Source of the DNA: Methanomicrobiales archaeon
Lineage (GTDB): Archaea; Halobacteriota; Methanomicrobia; Methanomicrobiales; JACTUA01
Assembly (NCBI GenBank): GCA_028678635.1
Contig: JAJRDC010000293.1
Span: 1-30,854, forward strand
DNA length: 30,854 nt
Direction: 5' to 3'
Part shown: in pieces, positions 22,938 through 30,523 of the stretch
How positions within the stretch are numbered: the first letter of the stretch is position 1
Layout of the letters: each line of letters opens with the position of its first letter
The notes under the pieces: model-generated
Told to the model about the DNA's origin: nothing
Database searches by the model: none
What the model saw: only the letters and a program-made list of their open reading frames with translations
Position numbers and translations under genes: made by a program

Positions 22938-24275
22938 TCACAGAAAGGTGGTCCTGACCTTCCCCGTCGCCATGTCCATGGCGGCGGTGGTGACGTTCCC
23001 CGTGGGATCGCATGTCCCGACACCGATGGCCTCCAGGGCGCCCGCGGGGAAGGTCTGCTCGTCCAGCGTGTAACTCCACTCCCGGAACGGCTGCTGGATG
23101 TCCAGGTTGTCGAAGTAGAACTCCCCGGACCGGGTCTTCAGTGCCAGGAATGGCTGGGGACCGAAGGTGGGAGAGTTGGAGGCGATGGAGAGGATACCAC
23201 CCTCCAGCCCGAGGGTGAGGGCACAGGGCTTTCCCTGCCCCAGGCCGAGGGCCCCCCGCATCGCCTCCCGTGCCTCGCAGAACCGGAACTTCACGCCGGG
23301 ATGGCTGCGCGAGGCAGCCTTCACCATGCTCCTCACCCCTCGGATATCCTCGCGCATGTCCCGATAATCCAGGTCGGCAAAGGCGAGGACCACCGGCCCC
23401 CCCTCCAGAGCCTCCTCAAAGGCCTGGTCCACCTCCTTCTGGGTCAGGATCCGGACCCGCATCCCCATGTTCAGGCACCGGGCGATCCAGCGCCGGCACC
23501 CCCCCTGCACCTGGTAATCATCGTGGGAGGGGTGGTAGGGGGCCCAGGTGGCGGGAGCCCTCCTCCAGTCCCCGAACCGGCCCCCGGCCAGGTCCACCTG
23601 TCCCCCGTAGTCCTCGTCACAGGCCTGGTTCGAGATGTCGAAGGGAACGAACTGCTCAAGGAACCAGTGGCTGTCCGGCCGCACCGTATGGAAACCGGCG
23701 CGGTTCACTGACGGGAACCAGCCCCGCTCGATGATCCGCCGGGCAATGATCTGGAAGAGGGTGTCGGTGTGGGCAAAGTACCGGGTGGCACAGTGGTGGG
23801 CCTTCCGGTTGAAGGGAGGCGGATGGAAGTGGAAGTGGATGGCGTCCCGGGCAGACCCGGTCGATCGGATCATCCGGGCGTAGTGGTCGAAAATGTTGTG
23901 GTACCCCATATCACGGCGCCGGGGATTGTAGTCGTAGCCCACGTGGTCCACGCAGTGCCAGTTGTAGACCCACCCGTTGCCGAAGGAGTCCTTCATGGTG
24001 TCGCGGAACGGGCGGGCCATGATCTCCTCGAGCATCCCGTCGATCCTGGCCCAGGTGTCATGATAATTCAGCTGGTGGGGATCCACGAGCCGTGCCACGT
24101 CCTCCTCGATCCCCCCCAGCGGGATCTCCCGGCGCTGCAGCAGCTCCAGGTTCTTCCGGGTAGGCTCCAGATCCAGGTGGAAGATATCATGGATGCGCTC
24201 GAACGTGGCTTCCAGGGATTCGTGGAGAGGGCCCTCCGTGTCGATGCAGTGGACAATGTGGACGATCTTCTCCAT
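22938..24275 (-). CDS. unassigned glycan-locus protein with DTEG motif, possibly deacetylase-like
   Basis: 445-residue protein from ATG 24273-24275 (MEKIVHIVHCIDTEGPLHES); the frame is open to 24881 but that part lies opposite neuA. I do not recognise a named family with certainty. The N-terminal strand ending in DTEG (12-15), WHCVDHVGY (106-114), RRRDMGYHNIFDHY and a His-rich IHFHFHPP (146-153) suggest a metal-dependent hydrolase with a NodB-like barrel, such as a polysaccharide deacetylase relative. The last ~120 residues (GILSIASNSPTFGPQPFLALKT to the end) look like a beta-rich extra domain. No signal peptide is seen, so it should act in the cytoplasm. It is divergent to neuA and co-transcribed with the methyltransferase at 22044. 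A deacetylase role is a tentative inference. Confidence 0.6.
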   Translation of the reverse strand: MEKIVHIVHCIDTEGPLHESLEATFERIHDIFHLDLEPTRKNLELLQRREIPLGGIEEDVARLVDPHQLNYHDTWARIDGMLEEIMARPFRDTMKDSFGNGWVYNWHCVDHVGYDYNPRRRDMGYHNIFDHYARMIRSTGSARDAIHFHFHPPPFNRKAHHCATRYFAHTDTLFQIIARRIIERGWFPSVNRAGFHTVRPDSHWFLEQFVPFDISNQACDEDYGGQVDLAGGRFGDWRRAPATWAPYHPSHDDYQVQGGCRRWIARCLNMGMRVRILTQKEVDQAFEEALEGGPVVLAFADLDYRDMREDIRGVRSMVKAASRSHPGVKFRFCEAREAMRGALGLGQGKPCALTLGLEGGILSIASNSPTFGPQPFLALKTRSGEFYFDNLDIQQPFREWSYTLDEQTFPAGALEAIGVGTCDPTGNVTTAAMDMATGKVRTTFL

Positions 24276-24297
24276 CGGAGAAGGATTCACCCCCTGA

Positions 24298-24322
24298 GGT
24301 GATAAATCCGCAAGTATTTTTG
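24298..24322 (-). promoter_or_regulatory. possible promoter of the DTEG gene
   Basis: On the minus strand two AT-rich elements, AAAAATACTTG (24312-24322) and GGATTTATCACC (24298-24309), lie 23-47 bp before ATG 24275. Either could be the TATA box of a very short leader. Neither is a close consensus match. Confidence 0.3.
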
Positions 24323-24369
24323 GCGTGCCGGTGGTCGTTTCCGACGGAGGATCCCCCGTTCTCCCTGTG

Positions 24370-24379
24370 GTTATATAAG
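24370..24379 (+). promoter_or_regulatory. archaeal TATA box upstream of neuA-type gene
   Basis: GTTATATAAG is a strong archaeal TATA box in the 154-bp divergent gap. Initiation about 25 bp downstream would be near 24400, giving a leader of about 30 nt to ATG 24430. It shows that neuA has a promoter separate from the neuB operon. Confidence 0.6.
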
Positions 24380-24429
24380 GTTCGGCTCCCAGATGTACCA
24401 TACAATTTTCCACCACGGTGGCGCGTGCC

Positions 24430-25140
24430 ATGGATCGCCGGATTCTTGCCTTTATTCCTGCACGGGGGGGATCGAAGGGGCTCGCCCGGAAGAACGTCCT
24501 CCCCCTCCACGGCAGGCCCCTCATCGCGTGGACCATCGGACAGGCCCAGGGGAGCAGCCTGATCAACGAGATCCTGGTCAGCACCGACGACCCCGAGATC
24601 GCGGGGATCGCGGAGCAAATGGGGGTCCCTGTCCCGTTCCTCCGCCCGAAAGAGCTGGCCAGGGACGATTCCCCCGTTTCCGATGCGGTGCTCCATGCCC
24701 TGGACTGGCTGGAGGGGAAGGGGAAGCGGTTTGACCTCATCGTCCTCCTCGAGCCCACATCGCCCCTCCGGAAACGGCATGACATCGACGATGCCATCCG
24801 GCTCTTCCTGGACCACGAGGGGGAGGCCGATTCCCTGGTGAGCGTGGGGGCGATCCACCTGGAGAATCCCCACATCGCCAAGCGCGTGGAGAACGGCCTT
24901 GTAACGCCCTTTCTCCCGTCCGGGAATCTTAAATATCACCGGCAGCAACTTGATACAGTGTATTTCCCCTACGGAGTCATCTACATGTCAACGGTCGGTG
25001 CATTCAGAAAGACCCGGACATTCTACCAGGACCGGACTCTCGCGTACCACATCGAGCGGTGGCAGAACTATGAGGTGGATGACCGGTGCGACCTGATCTG
25101 CATCTCTGCCGTGATGGAAGCGATGAAGGGGGAGTTCTGA
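24430..25140 (+). CDS. neuA: CMP-nonulosonic acid synthetase, NeuA/LegF family
   Basis: 236-residue cytidylyltransferase that makes a CMP-activated nonulosonate from CTP. IPARGGSKGLARKNVLPL is the CTP-binding signature of NeuA, followed by VSTDDPEIAGIAE, FLRPKELARDDSPVSDAVLHAL and LLEPTSPLRKRHDIDDAI. It belongs to the NeuA/LegF/PseF group and differs from the KdsB-type enzyme at 16319, which reads IPARMASSRFPGKPL. ATG 24430 is chosen over GTG 24418, as MDRRILAFIPARGG is a natural N-terminus. It lies 2.4 kb from the neuB operon with its own TATA box, and is 1 bp from the Gfo/Idh gene. It should activate the NeuB product, but it could serve another ulosonate. Confidence 0.9.
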   Translation: MDRRILAFIPARGGSKGLARKNVLPLHGRPLIAWTIGQAQGSSLINEILVSTDDPEIAGIAEQMGVPVPFLRPKELARDDSPVSDAVLHALDWLEGKGKRFDLIVLLEPTSPLRKRHDIDDAIRLFLDHEGEADSLVSVGAIHLENPHIAKRVENGLVTPFLPSGNLKYHRQQLDTVYFPYGVIYMSTVGAFRKTRTFYQDRTLAYHIERWQNYEVDDRCDLICISAVMEAMKGEF

Positions 25141-25141
25141 C

Positions 25142-26131
25142 ATGACGTTTCTCATCGTGGGTCTGGGCTCCATGGGGAAGCGGCGGATCCGGTGCCTGAA
25201 GAACCTGGGTTACCCCGCGGGGGAGATCACCGGGCTCGACACGAGCCCGGACCGGAGGGAGGAGTCGGCGACCACGTATGGCATCAGGACCGTTGCGTCG
25301 GTGGACGACGTGGATTTCGGGGATCTCACCGCCATGATCATCTCCACCCCGCCGCACATCCACAACCAGTACATCGATCTCGCCATCCGGAAGAAGGTCC
25401 CTGCCTTCGTGGAGGCGAGCGTCATCCTGGAGGGCCTGGAGGACCTGAACCGCAGGGCGAAGGAGAAGAAGGTGCTCATCGCACCCTCGTGCACGATGCG
25501 GTTCCACTCGGCCCTCAGGGACGTGAAGCGGATCGTTTCGGGGGGGAGGTACGGGAAGGTCACGAACTTCACGTACCACGCCGGCTACTACCTCCCCGAC
25601 TGGCACCCCTGGGAGAAGGTCTCTGACTACTACGTCTCCCGGAAGGATACGGGCGGGGCCCGGGAGATGCTCCCCTTCGAGCTGACCTGGATCGTGGACA
25701 TCTTCGGGATGCCGAAGAAGTGCTGCGGATTCCATGGGAAGACGATGGAGGTGGGAGCCGATATCGACGATACCTATCTCCTTACCATGGACTTCGGCAC
25801 CCACTTCGGGACCATCGTCACCGACGTGGTATCCCGCTGCGCAACAAGGATCCTGATCCTGAACATGGAGAAGGGGCAGATCTTCTGGGAAATGAATGAG
25901 AACGTGGTCCGGCTCTTTGACGTCGAGTCCCGTGGGTGGATCCACTACACCCAGCCCGCCACCACCAATCTCCCCGGCTATCCGAAGACCTCCGCCGAGG
26001 AGATGTACACGGAAGAGCTGAAAGCCTTCCTGGATGCCGTCCAGGGGAAGGGGAATTACCCCGAAACCCTGGATGAGGATATCGAGGTCCTGAAGATCCT
26101 CTACCGGCTGGAAGGGATGAATGCGCGGTAA
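25142..26131 (+). CDS. Gfo/Idh/MocA-family NAD(P)-dependent oxidoreductase
   Basis: 329-residue oxidoreductase that would oxidise or reduce a sugar hydroxyl or keto group. The N-terminal Rossmann part shows LIVGLGSMGKRRIRCL (GxGxxG-like), ISTPPHIHNQYIDLAI and PAFVEASVILEGLEDL; the last is where the family usually reads EKP, so the Lys is not kept here (VEAS). The C-terminal alpha/beta domain (CTMRFHSALRDVKRIV, GGAREMLPFELTWIVDIFG) is typical, with the E/H-type catalytic region. GGGGGAG precedes ATG 25142, 1 bp after the neuA stop. It overlaps the aminotransferase by 11 nt. Coupled to a CMP transferase and an aminotransferase, it may make the keto group that is then aminated. The missing EKP Lys should be checked. 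Confidence 0.85.
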   Translation: MTFLIVGLGSMGKRRIRCLKNLGYPAGEITGLDTSPDRREESATTYGIRTVASVDDVDFGDLTAMIISTPPHIHNQYIDLAIRKKVPAFVEASVILEGLEDLNRRAKEKKVLIAPSCTMRFHSALRDVKRIVSGGRYGKVTNFTYHAGYYLPDWHPWEKVSDYYVSRKDTGGAREMLPFELTWIVDIFGMPKKCCGFHGKTMEVGADIDDTYLLTMDFGTHFGTIVTDVVSRCATRILILNMEKGQIFWEMNENVVRLFDVESRGWIHYTQPATTNLPGYPKTSAEEMYTEELKAFLDAVQGKGNYPETLDEDIEVLKILYRLEGMNAR

Positions 26132-27431
26132 CCGGGGCATCGCACTCTGGAAGAAGGCCAAGACCATCATCCCGGGGGGCAGCCAGCTCCTCTCCAAGCG
26201 GTCGGAGATCTTCCTCCCCGACCTCTGGCCCTCCTACTACTCCCGGGCAAAGGGGATCTCCATCTGGGACCTTGACGGGCACCGGTACACCGACATGTCC
26301 ATCATGGGGGTGGGGGCCTGCATCCTGGGGTATGCCGACCCTGACGTGAACCGAGCCGTCATGGGGGCCGTCCGGGACGGCTCCATGGCCACCCTGAACT
26401 GCCCCGAGGAGGTGGAACTCGCCGAACTCCTCCTCTCCCTCCACCCTTGGGCCGGCATGGTCCGGTATGCCCGGTCCGGTGGCGAGGCGATGGCCATTGC
26501 CGTGCGGATTGCCCGGGCCTTCTCGGGGAGGGACACGGTGGCCTTCTGCGGCTACCATGGCTGGCATGACTGGTACCTCTCTTCCAACCTGGCGGAGGAC
26601 AGCAACCTGGACGGGCATCTGCTTCCCGGCCTGCTTCCCCTGGGCGTGCCCAGGGGGATCGCGAACACCGCCATCCCCTTCGAGTATAACCGCCTGGACC
26701 AGCTGGAGGAGGTGGTGGAGGGTCACGACATCGGGGTCATTGCCATGGAACCGGTCCGGCACCACCTGCCAGAGCCGGGGTTCCTGGAAGGGGTGAGGAA
26801 GATCGCGGACCGGGAGGACGCGGTCCTCATCTTTGACGAGATCACTTCGGGGTGGCGGATGAACGTGGGGGGTGTTCACGCAACCCTGGGCGTCCCCCCA
26901 GACCTGGCGGTATACGCGAAGGGCATCGCCAACGGGTACCCCATGGCCGCCGTTGTGGGGAGGTCGGAGGTGATGGAGAAGGCCCAGGAAAGCTTCATCT
27001 CCAGCACCTTCTGGACCGAGCGGGTGGGGCCGGTCGCCGCCCTCGCCACCATCCGGAAGATGAGGCGGCTGGACGTCCCCTCCCACCTGATCCGGATCGG
27101 GACGGAGTTCGCCCGCCGCATCGGGGAGACCGCGGGGGACGCATCCCTCCTGGTCCACGTGGCCGGGATCCCGCCCCTTACCAGCTTCTCCTTCGACCAT
27201 CCCGAGAACCAGGTGATGCAGACCCTCTTCACCCAGGAGATGCTGGAGCGGGACTTCCTCGCCTCAAAAAACTTCTACGTGGCCCTTCCCCACACGGAGA
27301 AGGAGATCGACCGGTACATGGAGGCGGCGGCAGAGATCTTTCCGATCATTCGCACAGGCCTCGAGAAGGGAAACCTGGCACACCTCCTCCGCGGGCCGGT
27401 CGCGCATGAAGGTTTCCGGCGCCTTACCTGA
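26121..27431 (+). CDS. class III PLP aminotransferase (glutamate-1-semialdehyde aminomutase-like)
   Basis: 436-residue fold-type I PLP enzyme of the class III group. GGEAMAIAVRIARA (residues 120-133) binds PLP phosphate, CGYHGWHDWY stacks on the ring, IFDEITSGWR has the PLP-binding D239, and VYAKGIANGYPMAAVVG has the Schiff-base K267. The sequence resembles glutamate-1-semialdehyde 2,1-aminomutase, but its place after a Gfo/Idh oxidoreductase and a CMP transferase speaks against haem synthesis. It would transaminate a keto sugar, giving an amino sugar. ATG 26121 overlaps the Gfo/Idh gene end by 11 nt, with GAAGGG just upstream. The final residues after LEKGNLAHLLRG are not conserved as far as I can see. 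It converges on the gene ending at 27524. Confidence 0.85.
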   Translation: MRGNRGIALWKKAKTIIPGGSQLLSKRSEIFLPDLWPSYYSRAKGISIWDLDGHRYTDMSIMGVGACILGYADPDVNRAVMGAVRDGSMATLNCPEEVELAELLLSLHPWAGMVRYARSGGEAMAIAVRIARAFSGRDTVAFCGYHGWHDWYLSSNLAEDSNLDGHLLPGLLPLGVPRGIANTAIPFEYNRLDQLEEVVEGHDIGVIAMEPVRHHLPEPGFLEGVRKIADREDAVLIFDEITSGWRMNVGGVHATLGVPPDLAVYAKGIANGYPMAAVVGRSEVMEKAQESFISSTFWTERVGPVAALATIRKMRRLDVPSHLIRIGTEFARRIGETAGDASLLVHVAGIPPLTSFSFDHPENQVMQTLFTQEMLERDFLASKNFYVALPHTEKEIDRYMEAAAEIFPIIRTGLEKGNLAHLLRGPVAHEGFRRLT

Positions 27432-27523
27432 TTGTGCCTTTCCCTGCCGCGGGAACCGGGTAATCGCGGCGGGATGGTAGTACCCGCTTCTCGGGCGTCC
27501 TTTCGGGGCAACGGCTGCCGGGA

Positions 27524-29458
27524 TCACCGGCAGAGCAGGCCCCGGAGCCGGGTAATGGCTTTCCCGTCCACGCCGGCCTCCAGCTCGCCCTGTATCCGTT
27601 CGTCCAGGAACCGGTCAAATTCGCTGCCTGAGACCCGGTACAGCCAGTAGTCCACGAGTGTCGCAAGTTCCTCCCGGTCGTGGGCCACCAGCCGGGGGAA
27701 CCCGTCGTAATAGGATCCCCGGAACTTCCCCGCTGCATCGTGGTACAGTGCCTTCTTCCGTGCACCCAGGGCCTCGACGGCGGGAGAGGTAAAGCAGGCG
27801 GCGATCACGAGATCGGAGGCGGCGATAACCTCCTCGGAGGTGATCCCCAGGTCGCGGGAGAGGAAACACCTGGGGTGTTCGCGGATGCGCCGGAGGAGCG
27901 GCTCAAGGGCCGGGCAGTGGTGCACCATCAGGTCCAGCGGGAGCTTGTATTTCAGGACGAAGACTGCCTCTGAAAACCGGTCCGCAACCACCAGGAGATC
28001 ATCGAAGAACTGCAGCAGATCCCCCGCCTGGAGGGGCACATCCTTCCCGAAGGAGGTGTCGTACACGCCGATCACCTTCCCGCACTCCTGTCCCGACCGT
28101 TCGGCTGCCCTCCGGAAGATATCCCCGCGGATCTGTCCCGCCCGGTCGCTATCGGCAATGTTTCTCACCATTTCGGACCAGAGACAGCCCACCTCTTCGT
28201 ACTTCCCGATGGGATTCCTGGGGGACCGGAACACCCGGCTCACCTTGTCTCCCCACGAGACCAGGTGGTCGGGATCCAGGTACAGGAACTCCACCGTCTG
28301 CAGTTCCCCCTCCGCCGGGGGCAGGAAGACGTTGTGGAACCCTGTGGAGTGGATGAAGTAGAAGCTCTCTGCGCCGTGTTCCCGGAGGATCCGGTTTCTG
28401 ACAACGGTGACAGGGAGGAAATCATTGTACGAGAGATACCCGCGGATCCGGTAGCGCCGGAAGAAGGCCTCCCAGGCAAGGAACTGGGCGAAAATCTCCA
28501 CGGTCCTCCGGAGCTGGAGAGGCGAGAACCGGTAGCACCGGAGTGCGATCCCGGACCACACCGGGAGGAACTTCCGGATCACGGTCTCCCTGATGAACCG
28601 CGTGTCGGCGCCCCTGAGGATGGTCCGCAGATCCGCGACCCGGTAGCCCTTTTCTGCCAGCCGGTGCCGGTAGTCATCGGAAATCTCCGTCTCCAGGCAG
28701 AAGAGGGTCTCGCCGGCGCCGGGGCAGGGTTCGTTCAGGACGAAATCGATGGTCCGGTACTTCCCGTGGAACCCGATATCGGTCCGGTAGACCTTGATCC
28801 CCAGCCGGTATTCCTCTGGAAAAGGTTCGGAGGGGGTGGGGAGGCCGATCTTCACCGCGATCCAGAGGGGAAAGAGGCAGAGGGTGGCGGCCCACCGGAT
28901 CTTCTCCCCCAGGTACCGGATCCGGTTCAGGGCATGGATCCAGAAGGGGGAGGAGATGTGGTTCCTTCCAGCCAGGGGTGCCGCGGAGCCCAGCAGGGAG
29001 GCGGTCCTCTCCGGAGAGGGTCCCGGAAGGTAGTGGACCGGCTGCGGGATCGTCCGGCCCTCCAGCCAGAGGGATGCCTGGAGCTCGTTCCTGCAGCGGG
29101 TCATCATCTCGATGGCAAGGGATTTCCGGTACACCAGTTCCACCGGGGAGGTCCCTGCAAGGGACGCCATGAGCCGCAGGAGACAGGAAGCATCCCTGTC
29201 CCGGGCCAGGTGATCCTCGGCGATGGCGGGGATCTCCCGGTTCAGCTGCAGGTGGGCACGGAACGGGTAGGCCGGGGACGAGATCTCCGAGAGTCTGCCG
29301 TCCCGGAGGTAGGGGCCGAAGAAGCGGGAACCGGCGAGGTCCCCGGTGGATCGGATGTAACCGACATGGCGGCCGGTGGCTAGGTAATAGAGAACGAACG
29401 GGCGGGTGATCCCATCGATCTGCTCAAAGAGAATAAGAGTCCCCGGTGCATCCCCCAT
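27524..29458 (-). CDS. large GT-B-like putative glycan transferase, unassigned
   Basis: 644 residues from ATG 29456-29458 (MGDAPGTLILFEQIDG). The frame is open to 29599, but a TATA box at 29498-29508 and a GGAGGT Shine-Dalgarno at 29469-29474 (10 nt before ATG) fix the shorter start. I do not recognise a named family. A hydrophobic segment, WAATLCLFPLWIAVKIG (189-205), may sit at the membrane. The middle has FIHSTGFHNVFLPP and LYLDPDHLVSWGDKV, the C-terminus IAASDLVIAACFTSPAVEALGARKKALYHD; these resemble the donor half of GT-B enzymes for capsules. It converges on the aminotransferase with a 92-bp gap, and is probably monocistronic at its 5' end. A transferase role is inferred. Confidence 0.65.
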   Translation of the reverse strand: MGDAPGTLILFEQIDGITRPFVLYYLATGRHVGYIRSTGDLAGSRFFGPYLRDGRLSEISSPAYPFRAHLQLNREIPAIAEDHLARDRDASCLLRLMASLAGTSPVELVYRKSLAIEMMTRCRNELQASLWLEGRTIPQPVHYLPGPSPERTASLLGSAAPLAGRNHISSPFWIHALNRIRYLGEKIRWAATLCLFPLWIAVKIGLPTPSEPFPEEYRLGIKVYRTDIGFHGKYRTIDFVLNEPCPGAGETLFCLETEISDDYRHRLAEKGYRVADLRTILRGADTRFIRETVIRKFLPVWSGIALRCYRFSPLQLRRTVEIFAQFLAWEAFFRRYRIRGYLSYNDFLPVTVVRNRILREHGAESFYFIHSTGFHNVFLPPAEGELQTVEFLYLDPDHLVSWGDKVSRVFRSPRNPIGKYEEVGCLWSEMVRNIADSDRAGQIRGDIFRRAAERSGQECGKVIGVYDTSFGKDVPLQAGDLLQFFDDLLVVADRFSEAVFVLKYKLPLDLMVHHCPALEPLLRRIREHPRCFLSRDLGITSEEVIAASDLVIAACFTSPAVEALGARKKALYHDAAGKFRGSYYDGFPRLVAHDREELATLVDYWLYRVSGSEFDRFLDERIQGELEAGVDGKAITRLRGLLCR

Positions 29459-29468
29459 CCCCGCGCGA

Positions 29469-29474
29469 ACCTCC
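29469..29474 (-). promoter_or_regulatory. Shine-Dalgarno GGAGGT fixing the 29458 start
   Basis: GGAGGT on the minus strand is separated by 10 nt from ATG 29458. Together with the TATA box at 29498-29508 it rules out the longer open frame from 29599. Confidence 0.7.
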
Positions 29475-29497
29475 TCTCTCAAAAAAATGATTCCTCT

Positions 29498-29508
29498 GTT
29501 TATATAAG
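29498..29508 (-). promoter_or_regulatory. archaeal TATA box of the gene at 27524-29458
   Basis: CTTATATAAAC on the minus strand is a close match to the archaeal TATA consensus. A start site about 25 bp downstream (near 29478) would leave a leader of about 20 nt holding the GGAGGT ribosome site. Confidence 0.65.
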
Positions 29509-29620
29509 AACGCATCCGCACGGGTGCGGCCGGGGATTCCCGATTCTCCTGACAGGCAGCCATGTTCGGCAGTGGCCCGGGAGAATCTGGTTCATTCACC
29601 CGGGGCCCGTGCCGGATCCC

Positions 29621-30523
29621 TCACCGTCTGGTGAGCACCGCCACATAGGACGAGCCCGTGGTGGCACAGAGCGGGGTGTACCCCAGGGGCTGGTACGCCA
29701 GCGAGAGGGCGTTAAAGAGCTGAGGGAACTGCCGCTCGAACCTGGGGAGGAAGGGATGGATGTGGTAGTACACCACGTAATCCAGGGTGCAGCCGGCCCG
29801 GGCGGAGAGTTCCTCCAGCTCCCGGGGAGTATACTGGTGGCGAACCATCCCGGCAGGGTAGGATCGCTGTGGCAGGGTACCGGCGGATGTGGTGTCGGGA
29901 ACCTGCAGCTGCTCCTTCAGCTGCATGAGGGCTCCTGAGAGGTAGTCGCCGGAGATCTCCTGCACCGGGCTGTACCGGTCCACCATCTCCAGTTCGCGGA
30001 TCAGGTCCGGCATCCGGTGCTCGGTGATCTCGGTGAGGGTGTACTGGTTGGAGGAGAAGAGGTTGAAGAGCCGGTTCCGGGACTCCAGGAACAGGATCCC
30101 CCCGTGACGGAGAATCCCGGCCAGGCGCCGGACAAAGCCCGGACCGTCCTCCTGGTACTCGAGCACGCCCATCGCCGTGATCACGTCGAAATCCGATCCT
30201 GGGTCCCAGGCCATGACGTCGCCGCACCGGAAGGTGTCCTTCAGATCAGGGTGGGATCTGGCGGCCGCCGCCACCATCTCCGGCGACAGGTCGATCCCGA
30301 GGGGCTCACATCCCAGGTCCGCCAGTTCCCGGACCAGGTTCCCGGTCCCACACCCGACGTCCAGGGCCCTCCCCCGCGTTCCACGCCGCTTCAGGTCCTG
30401 GACCACGATCTCCTGCCGGACCCGGCCGCCCGGGAATTCGGCGAGGGAACTCCCGTAGGCGAACTCGCTCCACTCCCCGGCGATCCGGTTGAAATACTCC
30501 CTGGTCAGCTCCCTCTGGCTCAT
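29621..30523 (-). CDS. class I SAM-dependent methyltransferase, paralogue of the one at 22044
   Basis: 300-residue methyltransferase. Motif I is LDVGCGTGNLVREL, then LGIDLSPEMVAAAARSHPD, RCGDVMAWDPGSDFDVITAMGVLEY and HGGILFLESRNRLFNLFS. The C-terminal region has VVYYHIHPFLPRFERQFPQLF, which aligns with the methyltransferase at 22044-22928 over the same part, so these are two copies of one subfamily in one locus. The start ATG 30521-30523 overlaps the stop of the deacetylase gene (ATGA), so they are co-translated. It probably methylates a sugar of the glycan. The 162-bp gap downstream holds the promoter of the next gene. Confidence 0.85.
   Translation of the reverse strand: MSQRELTREYFNRIAGEWSEFAYGSSLAEFPGGRVRQEIVVQDLKRRGTRGRALDVGCGTGNLVRELADLGCEPLGIDLSPEMVAAAARSHPDLKDTFRCGDVMAWDPGSDFDVITAMGVLEYQEDGPGFVRRLAGILRHGGILFLESRNRLFNLFSSNQYTLTEITEHRMPDLIRELEMVDRYSPVQEISGDYLSGALMQLKEQLQVPDTTSAGTLPQRSYPAGMVRHQYTPRELEELSARAGCTLDYVVYYHIHPFLPRFERQFPQLFNALSLAYQPLGYTPLCATTGSSYVAVLTRR

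Noticed and set aside
25818..27200. 460-codon open frame on the minus strand
   Set aside because: Antisense of the Gfo/Idh and aminotransferase genes, both with intact active-site motifs.
26121..27431. Class III aminotransferase as HemL of haem synthesis
   Set aside because: The fold fits, but the 11-nt overlap with a Gfo/Idh oxidoreductase behind neuA and the lack of any haem gene make a sugar role more likely.
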